Of a stretch of DNA of 64,000 bases, positions 34,522 through 42,668 are shown piece after piece (position 1 is the first letter of the stretch; every line of letters starts with the position of its first letter). The DNA is from Mycolicibacter sp. MU0102. Its GTDB lineage: Bacteria > Actinomycetota > Actinomycetes > Mycobacteriales > Mycobacteriaceae. Under the pieces are notes generated by a model. That model did no database searches. It was not told where the DNA came from and worked only from the letters and a program-made list of their open reading frames with translations. Position numbers and translations under genes: made by a program. The DNA lies in the NCBI RefSeq assembly GCF_963378105.1, contig NZ_OY726398.1:1674001-1738000 (forward strand). Reading direction: 5' to 3'.

Positions 34522-36321
34522 CGCCAGCATTGCTTCGGCGGCGGGCCCCGGCACCGGGCGGGAGAACAGGAATCCCTGCGCGCGGTGACAGCCGTGCCGC
34601 ATCAAGGTGAGCGCGGCCGCGGACGTTTCCACGCCTTCGGCCACCACCTGCAGGCCGAAGGCCTCGGCCAGAGCGATGATCGCTCGGACAATTGCGAGAT
34701 CGCCCGGATTGACGCCCAATTCGCGCACGAACACGGTATCGATCTTCAGGGTGTCGACCGGCAGGTCCTTCAGGTGTGACAAGACGGCGTAGCCCGTCCC
34801 GAAGTCGTCGATGGCGATCTGCACCCCGGCTTCGCGCAGTTCGGCCAGGGTTCGACGGGTGTTCTCGATGTTCTGCACCACCGCCCGCTCGGTGATCTCC
34901 AGGCAGAGCGAACCGGGCCGCAGGCCGAATTCGTTGATGGTTTCCACCACGTTCTGGACGAAACCGCGGGCAGCCAACTGGACCGGCGAGACATTGACGC
35001 GCAGGGTGGCATTGGTCCGAACGCCGTTGGTCTGCCATTGGCTGAATTCTGCGCACGCCGTGCGCATCACCCACCGGCCCAGATCATCGGCAAGGTTGGC
35101 GGACTCGGCGATGCTGATGAACGAACTCGGCAACAGCAACCCGCGGGTGGGATGCCGCCAGCGCACCAGCGCCTCCACCGCGACGATGGCGCCGCTCCAC
35201 AGATCGACCTCGGGCTGGTAGTACAGCAGCAACGACTCGTCGTCGATCTTGCCCTGCATGTGCAGTTCGATGTCCTTGCGGAACAAGCTCTTCAAGGACA
35301 TGTCGTCGGTGGAGCTGACGGTCTGGTTGCCGCCGCCACGTTTTGCGGCCAAGACCGCCTCGTCGGCGCGGTGCAGCAGACCGGCACTGGTGTCTTCCCC
35401 GGGCAGACCGACCGTCACGCCTACGCTGACGGTGCTGTTGACCGTGTGGCCCTGGATCTCCACCCGCTCGCGCAGCGCGCCTTGCAGCCGGTCGGCGAAC
35501 GTCTCGGCGCTGGCCATCGACATCGGCCAGTCCGGGATGACGACGAATTCGTCCCCGCCGATCCGGGCCGCCATGGTCCGGTTTCCGGCGTACGCACGCA
35601 GCCGCCGGGCGAAGTCCTGGATGAACCAGTCGCCGGCGGCGTGACCGAGGTAGTCGTTGATCGGCTTGAGCCGGTCAAGGTCGATATAGAAGACGCCGAC
35701 CGGGCCGGGGTTGCCGGCGACGAGGCGCTCGGACAGGTGCGCGACCAGCGCGCGACGATTGTGCAGGCCGGTCAGGTCGTCGTGGTCGGCCAGATAACGC
35801 AGCCGCTCCTCGGCCGCGACACGGGCCTGCAACTGCGCGAACAGCGACGCGATCGCCTCGATCGTGTTGAGTTCTTCAGGGCGCCACTTGGGTCGGCGGA
35901 ACTTGACCAGGCCCAGCATGCCGATGGTCACCGGTCCGGAGATCAGCGGCGCGGTGGCCACTGACAGTGATTCGATGGAATGGTCCCTCGACATCTGGCG
36001 CACATAGCCGGACTCGTCCGGCTCCGGCCGGATGACCGCCACCCGCTTGCCGTGCGCACAGGTGGTGAAGACCGGATCAGCGGTGGTGAAGGATACGACC
36101 GCCAAAGGGTCGGGCTCCGGGGCGTCCGGGCGCGGCGGCCATTCGGCCACCAGCTTCGAGGCCCTGATCTCGTGGTCGTTGTGGCGTAGGAATCCGGCGT
36201 CGACGTTGAGTTGCTCCACCAACGTCTGCAGCACACGTTCACTGACCGCGGCGGCCGTCGATGGTGTGGTGGCCATCAGTTGGGCGGCGATTGAGGTGAC
36301 CAGCGCCAATCTATCCGCCAC
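34468..36321 (-). CDS. GAF-GGDEF-EAL cyclic-di-GMP enzyme
   Basis: 617 residues with an N-terminal GAF-like sensor (about 5-165), a GGDEF domain with intact GGDEF at 255-259 (no RxxD inhibitory site upstream) and an EAL domain with EAL at 383-385, DDFGTGYAVLSHLKDLPVDTLKID and VVAEGVET. Both catalytic centres look complete, so it may both make and degrade c-di-GMP, as reported for the M. tuberculosis homologue Rv1354c of similar length. The GTG at 36321 has GGGAAGGA just upstream; the longer frame to 36588 has no ribosome site. Confidence 0.87.
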   Translation of the reverse strand: MADRLALVTSIAAQLMATTPSTAAAVSERVLQTLVEQLNVDAGFLRHNDHEIRASKLVAEWPPRPDAPEPDPLAVVSFTTADPVFTTCAHGKRVAVIRPEPDESGYVRQMSRDHSIESLSVATAPLISGPVTIGMLGLVKFRRPKWRPEELNTIEAIASLFAQLQARVAAEERLRYLADHDDLTGLHNRRALVAHLSERLVAGNPGPVGVFYIDLDRLKPINDYLGHAAGDWFIQDFARRLRAYAGNRTMAARIGGDEFVVIPDWPMSMASAETFADRLQGALRERVEIQGHTVNSTVSVGVTVGLPGEDTSAGLLHRADEAVLAAKRGGGNQTVSSTDDMSLKSLFRKDIELHMQGKIDDESLLLYYQPEVDLWSGAIVAVEALVRWRHPTRGLLLPSSFISIAESANLADDLGRWVMRTACAEFSQWQTNGVRTNATLRVNVSPVQLAARGFVQNVVETINEFGLRPGSLCLEITERAVVQNIENTRRTLAELREAGVQIAIDDFGTGYAVLSHLKDLPVDTLKIDTVFVRELGVNPGDLAIVRAIIALAEAFGLQVVAEGVETSAAALTLMRHGCHRAQGFLFSRPVPGPAAEAMLASRWMAMPFLADSQALVI

Positions 36322-36520
36322 GATGTCCTTCCCCCGAAGACCGGCAGCCCAGTGGGCGAGCCGCGGGGGCCGCAGGAGGCCTAGGATCGCTTCGGGCCGA
36401 TGCCGCTGTTGAGCATATTCGAAAAGGCGCTCAAGCTGGAAACTTCTCAGCCGAATTGCGGTTGTTAGATCGATCGGCGATCGGCGCGGTTTCAATGGCG
36501 CCGATCCCCAGCGCCCGGCG

Positions 36521-36970
36521 TTAGCGGACCGGTCGGGTCGGGCCGGCTTCGGCCAGGAATCGGTGCAGCACGTCGACCGCGTCGGCAAGCGTCTGGCGGT
36601 CTTCGGCAGAAAGCCGGTCCAATTCGGGGTCCAGCGCGGCCGCCCGGTCCTGGCGGACCCGCGCCATGGTCTCGACGCCCTTGTTGGTGATCCGGATCAG
36701 TACGGCTCGGGCGTCGAGCGGGTCGGGGGTGCGGGTGGTCAGGCCGGCGTCCTCGAGTCGGCGCACCTGGGTGGTCATCGTCGGCTGGGAGCAGTGGTCC
36801 ACCGCCGCCAGGTCGGAGATCCGGGCCACGTCCAGGTCCTCGATAGTGGACAGCAGTCGGGCCTGTGCCCCCGGAATGGGCAGCGCGACTCGTTGGGTAG
36901 CGAGCCGGTTGAGCCGCGAGACAACGCTGAGCAAATCGGCTCCAAGGCTGGCTTGGGCGGGGGCTACCAT
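36521..36970 (-). CDS. MarR-family regulator
   Basis: 149 residues, winged helix: LLSVVSRLNRLATQRVALPIPGAQARLLSTIEDLDVARISDLAAVDHCSQPTMTTQVRRLEDAGLTTRTPDPLDARAVLIRITNKG. Divergent from the ECF transporter with 88 bases between them, the same arrangement as Rv2327/Rv2326c, so it probably controls the transporter. A dyad at 37009-37040 is the likely operator. Confidence 0.87.
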   Translation of the reverse strand: MVAPAQASLGADLLSVVSRLNRLATQRVALPIPGAQARLLSTIEDLDVARISDLAAVDHCSQPTMTTQVRRLEDAGLTTRTPDPLDARAVLIRITNKGVETMARVRQDRAAALDPELDRLSAEDRQTLADAVDVLHRFLAEAGPTRPVR

Positions 36971-37008
36971 CGGGCAAGTATTTCACATGCGTGCACGAAA
37001 GTGGAACA

Positions 37009-37040
37009 GCTCGGTCCGCTCAGCGTGGGGCGGTCCGAGC
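37009..37040. promoter_or_regulatory. Imperfect 11-bp inverted repeat between MarR and ECF genes
   Basis: GCTCGGTCCGC (37009-37019) and GCGGTCCGAGC (37030-37040) match as an inverted repeat apart from one position, centred just upstream of the -10 at 37047. Suitable for a MarR dimer or dimer pair. Confidence 0.45.
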
Positions 37041-37046
37041 GACTGG

Positions 37047-37052
37047 CAGAAT
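37047..37052 (+). promoter_or_regulatory. Predicted -10 box (CAGAAT) for leaderless ECF gene
   Basis: CAGAAT ends exactly 6 bases before the GTG at 37059; differs from TAnnnT only in the first base. Confidence 0.4.
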
Positions 37053-37058
37053 CGACGG

Positions 37059-39107
37059 GTGACCAAGACCGGCCAGGGCCTAAACCGAGTCCGGGCGCGG
37101 TCGATGCAGTCCTTCGAGATTGCGCAGGCCGCTGTGATGGCGGCGTTGTGCGCGGCGACGGCGATCATCGCTGTCGTGGTGCCCTTCGCCGCGGGTTTGG
37201 CGCTGCTGGGCACGGTGCCGATGGGGCTGTTGGCTTACCGCTACCGGATTCGCGTGTTGATTGCCGCCACCGTCGCCGCCGCGACTATCGCGTTCCTGAT
37301 CGCCGGCATGGGCGGCTTTATGACTGTGGTCAATAGCGCCTACATCGGCGGCTTGACCGGCGTCATCAAGCGCCATCGCCGCGGCCTGCCCACCGTGGTC
37401 GTGGCCTCCGCGGTGGCCGGCGCCATCTTCGGCACCGCCATGGTGCTGGCGCTGACCGTGTTGTCCCGGCTGCGCCACCTGATCTTCGACGCGATCACCG
37501 CCAATGTGCACGGGGTTGCGGCTGCTATGGCGCGGATTCCGCTGCCGGAATTCCAGCAAGCCGCCCAGGACCTGAACGGATTTCTCGGCGCACTGCTGCA
37601 CTACTGGCAGTGGCTCATCCTGGCCCAGATGACTATCGGCGTCATGATCGTCTCGCTGCTCGGGTGGTGGGCGTTGTCGCGAGTGCTGCACCGTCTCCGC
37701 GGGGTGCCCGACGTACACAAACTGGACCTTCTGGCCGAGAGCGGTCCGGTAGCGCCGGTCCCCGTCCGGCTGGATCAGGTGCGGTTCCGTTACCCGCAGT
37801 CCGACCATGACGCCCTCGGGCCGGTGAGCCTGGAAGTGGGCGCCGGTGAGCACGTCGCGATCACCGGCGCCAACGGGTCGGGCAAGACCACCTTGATGCT
37901 GCTGCTGGCCGGGCGGGCCCCCACCGCGGGCACCGTTGAGCGCCCCGGCGCGGTGGGTCTTGGTGCGCCCGGGGGCACCGCCGTGGTCATGCAGCATCCG
38001 GAGAGTCAGGTGCTGGGCACCCGGGTCGCCGACGACGTGGTGTGGGGCCTGCCGCCGGGAAACAGCACCGACGTGGAGCGGCTGCTCGGCGAGGTCGGCC
38101 TGGCGGGCTTCGCCGAACGCGACACCGGCGGCCTGTCCGGCGGGGAGCTGCAGCGGCTGGCGGTGGCGGCGGCGCTGGCCCGCGAACCCGCACTGTTGAT
38201 CGCCGACGAGGTCACCAGCATGGTCGACTCGCAAGGACGCGAGGCGCTGTTGGGGCTGTTGTCGAAGCTGGCCGGGCGCTCTGACCGGCGCTGCACCTCC
38301 TTGGTGCATATCACCCACTACAACGACGAGGCCGGCAGCGCCGACCGGACCATCGACCTGTCCGGGTCCCGCGACAACACCGCCATGGTGGAGACCGCCG
38401 AGGTCCCCGCCGCGCCCGGCGAACACCTACCGGGACACGAGGGCACGCCGGTGCTCGAGTTGTCCGGCGTGGGGCACGAATACGCCAGCGGAACGCCGTG
38501 GGCCAAGACCGCACTGCGGGACATCAGCTTCAGCGTCGGCGACGGCGACGGCTTGTTGATCCATGGCGGCAATGGTTCGGGCAAGTCCACGCTGGCCTGG
38601 ATCATGGCCGGCCTGACAACGCCGACCACCGGCCGTTGCCTGCTCGGGGGCCGGCCCGCCGACGAGCAGGTGGGGGCTGTCGCGCTGTCGTTCCAGGCGG
38701 CGCGACTGCAGCTGATGCGCAGCCATGTTGGTCAGGAAGTGGCTTCGGCTGCGGGTTTTTCACCGCGTGACCACGCCAGGGTCAGCGCCGCCCTGGCCGC
38801 CGTCGGCCTGGACGAGGCGCTGGCGGGACGGCGCATCGACCAGCTCAGCGGCGGTCAGATGCGCCGGCTGGTGCTGGCTGGCCTGCTGGCCCGGTCGCCG
38901 CGGGCGTTGATCCTCGACGAGCCGCTGGCGGGCCTCGACGCCGCCAGCCGGGATGGCTTGTTGCGACTGCTGGAGGATCTGCGGCGCGAGAGTGGCCTGA
39001 CGGTGGTGGTAATCTCGCACGATTTCGCCGGCCTGGGCGAGTTGTGCCCGCGGACGCTGCACTTGCACAACGGTGTACTGGTGCCGGCGCCGGCAGGTGC
39101 GGCGTGA
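37059..39107 (+). CDS. ECF-type ABC transporter: fused S component and two ATPases
   Basis: 682 residues. Residues 1-210 are membrane (five or six helices, MptD/DUF2232-like substrate-binding S component); two ABC ATPases follow. ATPase 1: Walker A TGANGSGKTT near 269-278, signature LSGGELQRL near 361, Walker B LLIADE. ATPase 2: Walker A GGNGSGKST near 503, signature LSGGQMRRL near 595, Walker B ALILDEPLAGLD. The next gene supplies the T component. The substrate (a vitamin, metal or small metabolite) is unknown. Equivalent to Rv2326c. The frame is open to 36666 but the GTG at 37059 fits the -10 box and length. Confidence 0.88.
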   Translation: MTKTGQGLNRVRARSMQSFEIAQAAVMAALCAATAIIAVVVPFAAGLALLGTVPMGLLAYRYRIRVLIAATVAAATIAFLIAGMGGFMTVVNSAYIGGLTGVIKRHRRGLPTVVVASAVAGAIFGTAMVLALTVLSRLRHLIFDAITANVHGVAAAMARIPLPEFQQAAQDLNGFLGALLHYWQWLILAQMTIGVMIVSLLGWWALSRVLHRLRGVPDVHKLDLLAESGPVAPVPVRLDQVRFRYPQSDHDALGPVSLEVGAGEHVAITGANGSGKTTLMLLLAGRAPTAGTVERPGAVGLGAPGGTAVVMQHPESQVLGTRVADDVVWGLPPGNSTDVERLLGEVGLAGFAERDTGGLSGGELQRLAVAAALAREPALLIADEVTSMVDSQGREALLGLLSKLAGRSDRRCTSLVHITHYNDEAGSADRTIDLSGSRDNTAMVETAEVPAAPGEHLPGHEGTPVLELSGVGHEYASGTPWAKTALRDISFSVGDGDGLLIHGGNGSGKSTLAWIMAGLTTPTTGRCLLGGRPADEQVGAVALSFQAARLQLMRSHVGQEVASAAGFSPRDHARVSAALAAVGLDEALAGRRIDQLSGGQMRRLVLAGLLARSPRALILDEPLAGLDAASRDGLLRLLEDLRRESGLTVVVISHDFAGLGELCPRTLHLHNGVLVPAPAGAA

Positions 39108-39913
39108 CGGGGGAGGCGCGCAGCGCCCCTCGGCCGGTGGTGTTGCTGCGGCCGGTTCCCGGCGACTCCGCCATGCACCGACTGTGGGCCGGGACGAAGT
39201 TGATCGTGGTCTTCGGCATCTCGGTACTGCTGACCTTCTATCCCGGCTGGGTGACGATCGGTGCGGTGGCACTGCTGGTGTTCGTCGCGGCCAGGGTTGC
39301 TCGCATCCCTCGGGGTGCGTTGCCCTCGGTACCCCGCTGGCTGTGGGTGTTGCTGTTGGTCGGCGGCGGGACCGCGGCCATGTCCGGCGGCGACCCGGCC
39401 GGCCTGGGCGGGCTGTTGTACTTCCTGCGGATCACCGCGTTATCGATTGTGCTGCTGGGGCTGGGCGCGATGGTGTCGTGGACCACCAATGTCGCGGAGA
39501 TCGCTCCCGCGGTGGCCACATTGGGGCGACCGCTGCGGCTGCTTCGCATTCCCGTCGACGAATGGGCGGTGGCGCTGGCGCTGGCGCTGCGTGCCTTCCC
39601 GATGCTGGTCGATGAGTTCCGGGTGCTCTACGCCGCGCGGCGCCTGCGGCCCCGGTTCCAGCCGTGGACCCGGCGGCAACGCCGGCGCCACTGGGCACGC
39701 GAAGCCGTCGATCTGATGACTGCGGCCATCACCGTGACTCTTCGCCGGGCCGACGAGATGGGGGACGCGATCACCGCTCGTGGTGGCACCGGCCAGATTT
39801 CGGCGTCGCCGGCGCGGCCGGGCTTGTCCGACCTGGTGGCCCTGGCAGTGGTGGCCGTGATGTGCGGCGCGGCGGTGGCTGTTGAACTGATGGTGTTGAC
39901 CGCCGCTGCCTGA
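39104..39913 (+). CDS. ECF transporter T component (EcfT/CbiQ-like)
   Basis: 269-residue membrane protein with five to six helices, coupling the ATPases to the S component. The family coupling motifs are recognisable as YAARRLRPRF and ITARGGTGQ, ARx-type elements in the cytoplasmic helices. The GTG overlaps the preceding TGA (GTGA). Corresponds to Rv2325c. Its last codons and stop lie within a 17-bp sequence that is repeated at 40934, showing that something was inserted right after this gene. Confidence 0.87.
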   Translation: MTGEARSAPRPVVLLRPVPGDSAMHRLWAGTKLIVVFGISVLLTFYPGWVTIGAVALLVFVAARVARIPRGALPSVPRWLWVLLLVGGGTAAMSGGDPAGLGGLLYFLRITALSIVLLGLGAMVSWTTNVAEIAPAVATLGRPLRLLRIPVDEWAVALALALRAFPMLVDEFRVLYAARRLRPRFQPWTRRQRRRHWAREAVDLMTAAITVTLRRADEMGDAITARGGTGQISASPARPGLSDLVALAVVAVMCGAAVAVELMVLTAAA

Positions 39914-39914
39914 A
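39898..39914 (+). repeat. 17-bp direct repeat, left copy (GACCGCCGCTGCCTGAA)
   Basis: Covers the last codons and stop (39911-39913) of the T-component gene. An identical copy is at 40934-40950. The two flank the nuclease-like gene module, as a target-site duplication would. Confidence 0.9.
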
Positions 39915-39930
39915 CTCGCCGCCTCCTCCG

Positions 39931-39986
39931 CGAGATTGCACTCACGCGAGTTTCTTGCCCGATTGTGCTGCATGGCTGCAATCTCG
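39931..39986. repeat. Palindromic element, left copy (56 bp)
   Basis: 10-bp perfect arms CGAGATTGCA (39931-39940) and TGCAATCTCG (39977-39986), 36 bases apart. The interior shares CACGC near the left arm and CTGCATGG near the right arm with the other copy. Ends 36 bases upstream of the gene's ATG, so it could also act as operator. Confidence 0.88.
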
Positions 39987-40022
39987 GCGAGCTGTCGGTG
40001 CCTACGAGCATCCTTGCGCGGT

Positions 40023-40898
40023 ATGAAGGCATTTCTCGGTAGCGAAGCCGTCGCCGCGGGTGCAGTATCTCGCGATCGGCTGGGACGCCGGTGCCGGCGG
40101 ATTTTCCCCGACGTCTACCTTCCCGCTGACCAGACGGTCCCGTCATTGCGGGACCGCGTCGGCGGAGCCTGGCTCTGGTCGCGTCGTCGTGGCGTCATCG
40201 CCGGTGTCGCGGCGTCCGCGCTGCATGGAGCGCGCTGGGTCCACGACGACACGGTTGTTGAGATGCTGCTGCGTAACGGCCGGCCACCGAGCGGGGTGAT
40301 CACGCGCAACGAGGCCGTCGCCGACGACGAGCTGACCTTTGTCGGGCGCCTTCCGGTGACCACTCCAGCACGTACCGCTTTTGACTTAGCGCGTCACCTA
40401 CCGCGCGGGCAAGCCCTCGCCCGGCTGGATGCGTTGACGCGGGCGACCCCGTTCGCGGTCGAGCGTGTTCTGCTGCTCGCCGATCGCTATCCAGGCGCCA
40501 GGGGATTGCGGCAGCTTCGGGAACTGATGCCGCTCGTCGACGGCGGTGCGGCGTCGCCCAAGGAGACGTGGTTGCGACTCCTGCTCCTTGACGCCGGATT
40601 ACCCGTGCCCACGACGCAGATTCCCGTGCACATCAACTGTCACCTGTTTGCGATGCTCGACATGGGGTGGGAAGCGTTCCGCGTCGCCGCTGAGTACGAC
40701 GGGGACCAGCACCGTACCGATCGCCGCGAGTACGTCCGTGGTGAACGTCGCCAGCGCAAGCTGCCGCAATTGGGTTGGCTCAACATCAAGGTGATCGCCG
40801 AGGATCGGCCAGCTGAGGTGGTCGAACGTGTCTACCGCGCGCTGAGATCGCGGGGATGGAGAGGCGCCCTGACACCGAGATTGCAGGCACGCAGGTAA
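40023..40898 (+). CDS. DUF559 endonuclease-like protein with AbiEi-type N-terminal domain
   Basis: 291 residues. The N-terminal part (about 1-130) resembles the winged-helix AbiEi antitoxin group: AVSRDRLGRRCRRIFPDVYLP, VIAGVAASALHGARW, LPVTTPARTAFDLAR. The C-terminal part has a Vsr/DUF559 PD-(D/E)xK-like pattern: SPKETWLRLLLLDAGLP (Glu181), MLDMGWEAFRVAAEYDGDQH (Asp213, Glu224) and LPQLGWLNIKVI. Such genes are often named type IV antitoxins, but no AbiEii toxin is next to it, so that label would be unsafe. The ATG at 40023 gives the usual start; the upstream frame is in the repeat. The right palindromic element begins within its last seven codons. Confidence 0.8.
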   Translation: MKAFLGSEAVAAGAVSRDRLGRRCRRIFPDVYLPADQTVPSLRDRVGGAWLWSRRRGVIAGVAASALHGARWVHDDTVVEMLLRNGRPPSGVITRNEAVADDELTFVGRLPVTTPARTAFDLARHLPRGQALARLDALTRATPFAVERVLLLADRYPGARGLRQLRELMPLVDGGAASPKETWLRLLLLDAGLPVPTTQIPVHINCHLFAMLDMGWEAFRVAAEYDGDQHRTDRREYVRGERRQRKLPQLGWLNIKVIAEDRPAEVVERVYRALRSRGWRGALTPRLQARR

Positions 40899-40931
40899 TT
40901 TCCGGCTTTTTCCTGCATGGTTGCAATCTCG
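40876..40931. repeat. Palindromic element, right copy (56 bp)
   Basis: CGAGATTGCA (40876-40885) and TGCAATCTCG (40922-40931), again exactly 36 bases apart and in the same orientation as the left copy. It overlaps the end of the nuclease-like gene (stop TAA at 40896-40898). Confidence 0.88.
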
Positions 40932-40933
40932 GG

Positions 40934-40950
40934 GACCGCCGCTGCCTGAA
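40934..40950 (+). repeat. 17-bp direct repeat, right copy
   Basis: Identical to 39898-39914, beginning 2 bases after the right palindromic element. It contains a stray copy of the T-component gene's terminal codons outside any gene. Confidence 0.9.
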
Positions 40951-41003
40951 AACCGTGATAGCCCAAGCCGTGGGCGCGTTCTACAGTGGGTGACGAGGGC
41001 GCC

Positions 41004-41315
41004 ATGTCACCTGCAATCCGCAACCACCGGATGCCCGCCGCCATCGCGGCGTGCGGTCTCGTTGCGGCCGGCGTCATGGTCAGCCGGTCACCGGCGGAGG
41101 CAGTCCCTCCGACGACGGGCTGCGCTGCGGAGCCGTTCGGGATGCTCTGCGATGGTCCGATCAGCCCCGACAACACCTTCACCCGGTGCCGGATTATGCG
41201 CGGGATGTTGGGCGCGCGAGGTCTGTACCTGCCGGCGACCGAGAAGTGCTGGGTGATCGATCTGAACGACGAGAACCCCAGCTACGGCAATGACCTGCCG
41301 CGCCAACACCTGTGA
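41004..41315 (+). CDS. Small secreted protein with CDGPI motif
   Basis: 103 residues: signal peptide (to about residue 32, SPAEA cleavage) and a mature part with four Cys: TTGCAAEPFGMLCDGPISPDNTFTRCRIM... KCWVIDL. The CDGPI-x-PDxTxxRC pattern recurs in mycobacterial small secreted proteins of unknown function. TACAGT at 40982 may be the -10, giving a short leader before the ATG at 41004. It converges on uspC. Confidence 0.72.
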   Translation: MSPAIRNHRMPAAIAACGLVAAGVMVSRSPAEAVPPTTGCAAEPFGMLCDGPISPDNTFTRCRIMRGMLGARGLYLPATEKCWVIDLNDENPSYGNDLPRQHL

Positions 41316-41336
41316 GCACGTTCGACCGCCGGGCAG

Positions 41337-42668
41337 CTACCGGCGTGCGGCCGCGTTCGCGGCGTCCTGCGCTTGGCGTAGGGCAGTGTCGACGTCGGAG
41401 CGGCCGAGGAACATCTCGTCGAAATAGGGCTTGATGGCCTGGTTTCCGGCGGCAAAGCCCGCACCGCCGCCCGGGGCGGGGATGCGGGGTCCGTTGAGCA
41501 CTGCGAAGAAGGGTGTGACGTCGACCCCGCGCTGCGCCCAGTAGTTGAAGTAGACCCGTTGTGCGCTGAGCACCGCCGGTATCGCCGCCCCATGGCGCCC
41601 CAGGTAGGTGTTGCCGTCGCGGCTGCCGAGCCAGGCCAGCACTTCCCGTACCGCCGCGGGACGCGGCGATGCGGCGTTGCCGACGGCGGCGATCCCATTG
41701 GTGACACTGACTCGTCCGACCGGCCCGGCGGGCAGCATCGCCACCCCCCAGGAGAACGCCGCCTGCTCAGCGACGGCCGCCAGGTTGTAGGTGCCGGACT
41801 GAAACAGCGCCATCTTTCCGGCCAGAAACTGATTGCGGGAGAAGTCGCCGTTGGTGTTGGTCTCCGAGGCCGGCGGTGCCACATGGTCGTTGTTGATCAG
41901 CTGCACCAGGTAACCGAAGGCGCCGATCGCCGCCGGGTTGTCGAAGGCGAAGTCGTCGCCGCGCTGGAACACTCCGCCGGCAGAGCCGACGTAGTTCAGG
42001 TAGATACCCTGTGGGTCGTTGGCGGCGTTGTAGCCCCACTGCCGGATGCGCCGCTGGTCGAAGCCGGGGGAGTTGGCGCTGCGTCCGGCGCCGTCGAGGG
42101 TGAGCCGGGCCAGCAGCGGCCGCAGAGTGTCGTGCGTGCCTTGGGGATCCCAGCGCAGCTGCTCCAGCTGCGCGGGAGCGATCCCGGCGGCGGCCAGCAG
42201 ATCCGCGTTGTAGTACACCGCGATCCCGGCGTCGGTCAGTTGCGGGACGCCCCACAGCGTGCCGTCACGGGTGAACTGAGTGACCACCGACGGCTCCCAA
42301 TCCGCGCCCGCCGCATCGATCTTCATCAGCCGCCCGCTGTCGGCGTAGCCGGCCAAGTAGGCGTTGGAGAGCCAGAAGATGTCGTCGGCGCCGCCACCGG
42401 CGACATCGGTGCGCAGCGTGTCGAAGTAGGTCCCGTAGGAGACGACGTTGACGTGCACCTCGATCTCGGGGTGGGCGCGGTGGAACGCGGCGAACGAGTG
42501 TCGGTAGGCGTTCGCTACCTGTTCGTCCCACAGTCGTACCGTCACCACTGTGGTGCCGGCCGCCGACCGGTTCGCGGTTCCGTCGAGCAGCACCGCGGCA
42601 GCGCCGAGCAGGGCGGCCAGGGCAACCACCGCCGCAGCGAACACGGTGGAGAACCGTGGCCGGCTCAC
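41337..42668 (-). CDS. uspC: ABC transporter sugar-binding protein UspC
   Basis: Family-1 extracellular solute-binding protein, 443 residues. An N-terminal hydrophobic anchor (FSTVFAAAVVALAALLGAAAVLL) has no lipobox Cys, then the binding domain (VTVRLWDEQVANAYRHSFAAFHRAHPEIEVHVNVV... DDIFWLSNAYLAGYADSG...). The M. tuberculosis homologue (Rv2318) binds amino sugars or related sugars. The GTG overlaps the uspB stop (GTGA); the frame upstream of it is a shadow of uspB. Confidence 0.88.
   Translation of the reverse strand: MSRPRFSTVFAAAVVALAALLGAAAVLLDGTANRSAAGTTVVTVRLWDEQVANAYRHSFAAFHRAHPEIEVHVNVVSYGTYFDTLRTDVAGGGADDIFWLSNAYLAGYADSGRLMKIDAAGADWEPSVVTQFTRDGTLWGVPQLTDAGIAVYYNADLLAAAGIAPAQLEQLRWDPQGTHDTLRPLLARLTLDGAGRSANSPGFDQRRIRQWGYNAANDPQGIYLNYVGSAGGVFQRGDDFAFDNPAAIGAFGYLVQLINNDHVAPPASETNTNGDFSRNQFLAGKMALFQSGTYNLAAVAEQAAFSWGVAMLPAGPVGRVSVTNGIAAVGNAASPRPAAVREVLAWLGSRDGNTYLGRHGAAIPAVLSAQRVYFNYWAQRGVDVTPFFAVLNGPRIPAPGGGAGFAAGNQAIKPYFDEMFLGRSDVDTALRQAQDAANAAARR

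Larger units (their letters stand above)
39915..40950 (+). mobile_element. Putative mobile module: palindromic elements around a DUF559/AbiEi-type gene
   Basis: About 1,019 bp plus one 17-bp duplication. From left to right: 17-bp repeat (39898), palindromic element CGAGATTGCA-N36-TGCAATCTCG (39931-39986), nuclease-like gene (40023-40898), second palindromic element with the same arms and spacing (40876-40931), then the second 17-bp repeat (40934). No transposase or integrase is encoded; the only protein is the nuclease-like one. Removing the module and one repeat restores a continuous T-component end and downstream region. The mobile nature is inference from this structure. Confidence 0.6.

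Noticed and set aside
34206..34610. 134-codon plus-strand frame starting at 34206
   Set aside because: Begins upstream of the only promoter, overlaps the GGDEF-EAL gene by 143 bases and shows no protein-like pattern.
39936..40022. Longer start for the DUF559-type protein
   Set aside because: The extra 29 codons are read from the palindromic element and are not part of the family N-terminus.
40023..40898. Complete AbiE type IV toxin-antitoxin system
   Set aside because: No AbiEii nucleotidyltransferase toxin is encoded next to the AbiEi-like gene; the neighbours are a transporter gene and a small secreted protein.
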